Below, one piece after another: positions 57,288 to 62,000 of a stretch of 62,000 nt of DNA (position 1 is the stretch's first letter; each line of letters opens with the position of its first letter). The notes below the pieces were generated by a model. The model was given only the letters and a program-made list of their open reading frames with translations. It had not been told where the DNA came from and did no database searches. Location: NCBI RefSeq assembly GCF_964340395.1, contig NC_135562.1, positions 1,307,501 through 1,369,500 of the forward strand, read 5' to 3'. This DNA is from Glandiceps talaboti. Taxonomy: Eukaryota > Hemichordata > Enteropneusta > Spengelidae. The translations under genes were made by a program, and so were the position numbers.

Positions 57288-57960
57288 TGATGAGAGTTTA
57301 TAGGAACGGGGATAAAGTTTTATTAAAAAGAGTCTGAAGTGAAAGTGTTATCATTATTATAAGCGAGCATGCATATTTCTCGACATTGTTAACAAATGTA
57401 GTCGAAACGTTAGCTAAAGGCTTGAGCCAATACAACCGATGACATGCCCCAAAAGATATTTCCCATTTTCTAGAAGGTAGAGCTTGATAAAGAGCCAGTC
57501 ACAATTTCTATTGCTGGGTTGACACATTCGAACTGTGGCAACATGATGTGATAAACATGATGTGATAAACACGTATTCATTGCTTTAGGCCTGAAACTGA
57601 TTAATTCTTTTGAAACATGTTATTGATTATATGAACGCTAACAACGAGTAGGACACACATTGAAATCATTTTATTTAGGTGAGTACGGTTGTAAACACCT
57701 GAGCCTACATTGTAGAAATAAATGCTTGGTTATGACATGTAAAAACCCTGGAATGTTTGAGCATAGATATGCCCAAGGTGACTCACTAGAAAGATGAATA
57801 ACTCTGGAGAAAAACAAGTAAAATAATACGGTACTTACTTGAGCGAATGGTGGTAATTGAGTAAGTTGAGAAAGTAGATCGTGAATAGGAATACAAATAC
57901 GACTACAAAAAGGAACATTTTACGAAACAACTTAGAATATCCATAAATTCCAGTCATCAT
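55883..57960 (-). CDS. Galactose-3-O-sulfotransferase-like gene B
   Basis: Tandem paralogue of gene A with the same two-exon layout. Exon 1 is 57839-57960 and begins with two Met codons (MMTGIYGY). Exon 2 is 55883-56897. The junction is phase 2 (AA|G CTG AAA) with donor GTAAGT and acceptor CTACACAG, giving about 378 residues. The signal anchor at ~15-34 is MFLFVVVFVFLFTIYFLNLL. PAPS-binding loop FIKTAKTGGST is at ~88-98 and the 3'-phosphate motif IIRSPHARLKSSF follows. The C-terminal half, including SLRDIQFYNYFNETFWKK, is almost identical to gene A at protein and DNA level. The stem region after the anchor and a stretch near EYLQQRYDSFKEGK differ strongly. The anchor-less frame that starts at 56986 is intron reading into exon 2 and not the true N-terminus. 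Role as in gene A, acceptor unknown. Confidence 0.92.
57113..57150 (+). repeat. (CA)n microsatellite in the gene B intron
   Basis: About 18 CA units in the intron of sulfotransferase B. Confidence 0.95.
57184..57289 (+). repeat. (TTTA)n microsatellite in the gene B intron
   Basis: About 26 uninterrupted TTTA units. Ile/Tyr/Leu/Phe frames are artefacts. Confidence 0.97.
57376..57416 (+). mobile_element. Penelope-like tail scrap
   Basis: ACATTGTTAACAAATGT forms a small hairpin immediately followed by AGTCGAAACGTTAG, the same stem-then-CGAAACGT arrangement seen in the other two Penelope-like tails. It lies in the gene B intron. Short and uncertain. Confidence 0.35.
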
Positions 57961-58027
57961 ACAACTTAGAGATATATTAAATATGTATATAATGTGATGA
58001 CTTCTCGTTGTATTTACCGAATCGATA

Positions 58028-58112
58028 CCCACTGGTATAATTTCAAAGTATTTGACTATATCTTGTGATATGTGGTAACAGTCCTTGTAACAGCTGTAAC
58101 GAATGACAAAGT
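58028..58112 (-). promoter_or_regulatory. Upstream block before sulfotransferase B
   Basis: CCCACTGGTATAATTTCAAA, TATTTGACTATA, GTGGTAACA and GTAACAGCTGTAACGAATGA, 70-150 bp upstream of the start codon; shared with the relic exon and partly with gene A. It contains CAGCTG. Confidence 0.45.
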
Positions 58113-58159
58113 AACAAATTCTAATGTACATATTTGGACTCGCCGAGCAATGATGGATG

Positions 58160-59030
58160 AGTATATATTTCGTCGTCTCCCCCCACCCCCGCCTCCCAAA
58201 CCTGGTGAAGACCTGAAGAGCGATAGAGTGAAACTATACTGGGGTCTGTCCATTATACATCCTTTTGTCTGTTAGTGTTTTTTCTATCGGCTGTAGACTC
58301 TATATGGTAACCCTACCATAACACACCAGTAAATATATCCAAGTGGCACGCCCTAATTCATGTACAAATCGTACTTAAACTGCAGTGTGTGTAATATAAG
58401 TGGCTATGATTGTGGAGCTATCTTTTAAACCTGTTTGACCTTGACTTTGATGACATTCAGGCAGTCATTTTATACTGGTCTTTACGTGTGCATTATTGCT
58501 TTAAAATCTGTAGCACAGTTGATGACGAGATAGATGGGACATGTACACGTTACTTTTGTTGTTTTTACAGCATGTCAACCATAAAATTCTCGTTCGTACA
58601 ATAGTTCCGGAGTTATTTGTATACCCCTTACAATGTATGTTATGGTTTTGGAGATCACATGACATTTATGCACATAATAAATAGTAACTTAATGTTCATA
58701 TCACATGTCAATAACTGAATGGCTCTCAAATTTTAGTTTAAGTCCACTCTTTTTATTGCCGCCCCCAATACAAATAACAGAGACTTACTTCAAGTGGTCA
58801 TTTCTCCTACCATAAGACATGGCAGTACTGATTGCATTATTATGTTTGACCTAAATGTCATAAAACATAATCATTTCAGACACTCATGGACATATCTTTC
58901 AAATTATATGAAGTATGAGGTATGTGTAGGGCCTATTTTGTGTATTTAGATGTATCAGGACAATAACAACAATATTTGGTTCTAAAATCCACTTTCAAAA
59001 AAGAGAAGCTTTTTAATTATCAGATATGTA
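58160..59030. other. Gene-free stretch
   Basis: A CCCCCACCCCCGCC tract lies near 58178-58198. Short frames here show no domains. Confidence 0.4.
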
Positions 59031-59331
59031 ATGGAAGTCGATCTTCATTGGCTACCTGTTGAGCAGAGAGTCAAATTCAAAATTGCCCTTTTCACATTCA
59101 AAAAACTCTTCTTGGTGAATGTTCAGAATACATGCGGACGCTGGTTGAAATTTACACTTCGTTCTGCTGATAAATTGAATTTAAAGAGGCACGATACAAC
59201 TAGTACTACAAAAAATTATGGTTTTCGTGCATTTTCAATCACGATCTGTGGAATCAGATTCCATTTAATATTCGCTTGGATACTACACTTGAATCTTTTA
59301 AACGCAGAGCAGTGCGCTTTTTAAGAAATTA
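59031..59331 (+). pseudogene. Non-LTR retrotransposon reverse-transcriptase C-terminus, frameshifted
   Basis: DLHWLPVEQRVKFKIALFTF then YGFRAFS follow the known C-terminal pattern of CR1/L2/Jockey-type elements (LHWLPV...RAFS...LWN.LP..IR...SLE.FK). After RAFS the pattern shifts frame and continues as DLWNQIPFNIRLDTTLESFK, ending RFLRN and TAA at about 59329-59331. A single indel near 59240 explains this. Only the last ~100 residues survive. Confidence 0.85.
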
Positions 59332-59984
59332 AATTATTATATTAATATTATATTGTTATATATGACCAATATGGCATCTGAACATATGTGAACGTTTAGT
59401 ATTGCTTTATCCTGACTGAAGTAGAATTTGAATTGACAAGTCACCTCCCAAATAAAATATTTGCTGTAATAAATCATTCATTTGTCAATATTATTTGATG
59501 TGTGATTATACTTCCACAAGTGGTACTTTGTCTTATATTAGGCTCTAATATGCTACAAGTGGGTTGTGTAATGACATGTGTGAAGTGGTTGTGTACACAG
59601 TATTGCCTCATGTAACGAGATATTACGTATTAAACCATGTCTGAAGTGGTTCCCGACAAAGTAGTGGCACACGTCATCATGTCATCATTGAAAGTATAAT
59701 AAGATTAGGTAGCAGATACACTTTTTATACTAATGTTCTGATCGGAATAAAATTTGAAAAAAAGCATGAAAGAATTCACCAGTAAACATGCATGTTAAAG
59801 AATTAAACCTAAAGCAATCATAAGACTCATTAGACTGACGTCATTCGACAGTAATCGGTTTTCTCTCTGAACGGGAGTGGTAACTGATAGAGTCACGTGG
59901 TACAAATTGTGAAATCTTTGTTTGATATTCATAAAATTAAAATCACCAAAGCTGAAACAAAACGCTGTCTGGCCGGACAATAAT
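59332..59984. other. Gene-free stretch
   Basis: Begins with AT-rich ATTATATTAATATTATATTG, possibly the 3' tail of the retrotransposon fragment. Nothing else is recognisable. Confidence 0.4.
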
Positions 59985-60310
59985 CTTACTAACACTGCCA
60001 TATTGTATTGTCTGGCTGGATGATATACTTACCTAACACTGCTACATTTTAGAGTCTGTCTGTGACAATAATCTTACCTAACACTGCTAAATTTTAGAGT
60101 CTGTCTGTGACAATAATCTTACTAACACTGCCACATTGTATTGTCTGTCTGTGACAATAATCTCACTAACACTGCTACATTTTAGAGTCTGTCTGTGACA
60201 ATAATCTCACTTACACTGCTACATTTTAGAGTCTGTCTGTGACAATAATCTTACTAACACTGCTATATTTTAGAGTCTGGCTGGACAATAATTTCATTAA
60301 CACTGCTAAA
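59985..60310 (+). repeat. ~44-bp minisatellite, ~7 copies
   Basis: The unit contains GTCTGTCTGTGACAATAATC and TAACACTGCTACATTTTAGA, with variants (CTGGCTGGA, CCACATTGTATT). Confidence 0.92.
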
Positions 60311-60505
60311 TTTTAATGTGTCGCTCAAAAAAGGTCTTACCAACTGAGATTCCTTTGGAGCAAGATGCATAAAATGTAGCAAATTAATGTAAGTGGGATT
60401 TTTGTTGAGCCAGACAATAAAATGTACAGTAGCATATTAGTAAGTTAGATATACATTGAGCCAGACAATGTTTTGTTTCAGGTTGTATGATTGTTATTGT
60501 AATTA

Positions 60506-61032
60506 CACAACTCAGGGTCATCGCAACTCAGGGTCATCGCTAACTAATACACAACTCAGGGTCATCGCTAACTAATACACAACTCTGGGTCATCGCTAGC
60601 TAATACACAACTCAGGGTCATCGCAACTCAGGGTCATTGCTAACTAATACACAACTCAGGGTCATCGCTAACTAATACACAACTCAGGGTCATCGCTAAC
60701 TAATATACAACTCAGGGTCATCGCAACTCAGGGTCATCAGTAACTAATACACAACTCAGGGTCATCGCTAACTAATATACAACTCAGGGTCATCGCAACT
60801 CAGGGTCATCAGTAACTAATACACAACTCAGGGTCATCGCTAACTAATACACAACTCAGGGTCATCGCTAACTAATACACAACTCACGGTCATCGCTAAC
60901 TAATATACAACTCAGGGTCATTGCAACTCAGGGTCATCGCTAACTAATACACAACTCACGGTCATCGCTAACTAATACACAACTCAGGGTCATCGCAACT
61001 CAGGGTCATCAGTAACTAATATACAACTATAC
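60506..61032 (+). repeat. 28-bp minisatellite with 16-bp partial units
   Basis: The unit ACAACTCAGGGTCATCGCTA plus ACTAATAC repeats, sometimes interleaved with a shortened unit lacking the ACTAATAC part (GCAACTCAGGGTCATC). The composite unit recurs several times. Confidence 0.95.
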
Positions 61033-62000
61033 AATGAGGTCAGTCGATGTAAAGAAAATCGCTCACATTATGTCCAATATTCCAAAAGAATAAAGCTTTC
61101 CTGGCTCAATTTTAATTCTATTTTGTCATGACAGTCTCAGGACTATCACCAAGTAAAATTGTATGTTCCAGTTTCACACTATGCATGCATGCATGCATAC
61201 TTACTTAGTGATCGTAACATATGATAATTTGATCAAATAGATTAAAAAAGTGAAATTTGTCGAGTTACTTTATGTGGACACAGTAGAGAAAAAACTCGGT
61301 ATATTAACAGTGGATGTCGTATAGGATGTGTTCAGCTAGCTTCTACTGTTAGCGAAACTTACCGTGGTCATAGTCACATCCTGAATGCGATTGCTCGCCA
61401 AATCCAAAAAAACAAACTTACTTAAACATGAACACGTGTAAAGTTAATATGCTACTCAGTAAGGGCTGTTTACCTACCAAAATGTTATCTCACAACAAAT
61501 ACCATAATAGTAATCTACTGAAGCAGTTCGTTTACCCCATGGCCAACGATAAATTTGACCAATCGCTTGGATTAAGTTAACAGACGAAAGATTGGCAGTC
61601 CAGTCCCAATCAAAGTGCAACTACCACTATGCAGATATAATCCAAATATTAACATGTTAGAGGAAACAGTGCAAACACCAAACACTCTTTGATCACGTAA
61701 ATTACATCTTATTGTGCGTGTTAAATCAAGTATTATAACACATTTTCATGTTATAGTCTTCAGTGATTGGCTTAGACTGTATCACATGCTATGGGTTACT
61801 GATCCATAGTGACCTCAATTTGCATACAGGGACATCAGTGTTATTGGGGATTTGCTATGTCTATGCAAAACAATATGTGCTTGAGAATGTGCTATGTTAT
61901 AAAATATTTATTGCAGCATTGTGTGGGCACTAGTAGACGACATATATACCCCTCGAGTTGCTATGTAGTAATTATGATACCAGGTCTTGAGGTAATATAG
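61033..62000. other. Gene-free stretch to the window end
   Basis: A short GCAT run lies near 61183-61197. The frame running off the end (61809-62000) has no recognisable domain. Confidence 0.4.

Overview
This is an AT-rich animal (metazoan) nuclear DNA window: long gene-poor stretches, GT-AG introns, very abundant micro- and minisatellites, and remnants of Penelope-like, non-LTR and TIR elements. No bacterial operon structure is present. The galactose-3-O-sulfotransferase paralogues and the GIY-YIG Penelope-like element suit an invertebrate such as a hemichordate, amphioxus or lophotrochozoan, but the sequence alone does not fix the taxon.

Layout. 1-23.7 kb holds no gene I can support. It contains a ~2 kb 29-bp satellite (1.1-3.1 kb), a second unrelated 29-bp minisatellite (14.6-15.0 kb), two 45-bp minisatellites, large microsatellites, and a degraded Penelope-like tail (8.0-8.1 kb). 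23.8-27.0 kb holds five coding exons, minus strand, of a thiopurine S-methyltransferase (TPMT) family gene; its last exon was not found. 27.7-39 kb is intergenic, with one copy of a MITE-like repeat, a 1.3 kb TIR element packed with a 60-bp minisatellite, and triplet repeats. 40.5-44.2 kb holds a plus-strand gene of at least five phase-compatible exons encoding an N-terminal CCCH zinc finger; the rest of the protein is unrecognised. 47.9-58.0 kb holds two minus-strand, tandem, two-exon galactose-3-O-sulfotransferase-like genes, each with a signal-anchor exon and a catalytic exon, plus an orphan relic of a third first exon between them. Embedded in this cluster are a 5'-truncated Penelope-like element between two (CATA)n tracts, a foldback element in an intron, and a second member of the TIR family seen at 30.4 kb. 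58-62 kb holds a non-LTR retrotransposon C-terminus and two more minisatellites.

How the genes relate. The two sulfotransferases are recent tandem duplicates with patchy near-identity and a shared upstream block, so they probably make related Golgi enzymes that sulfate galactose on glycans or glycolipids. TPMT is a cytosolic SAM-dependent methyltransferase. The CCCH protein is of unknown function. Nothing indicates that these three loci act in one pathway. The most notable undescribed structures are the TIR family with subterminal repeats and captured tandem arrays, the duplicated splice-donor array in the CCCH gene, and the Penelope-like insertion bounded by identical microsatellites.

Exon boundaries were read by eye and could be off by a base or two.
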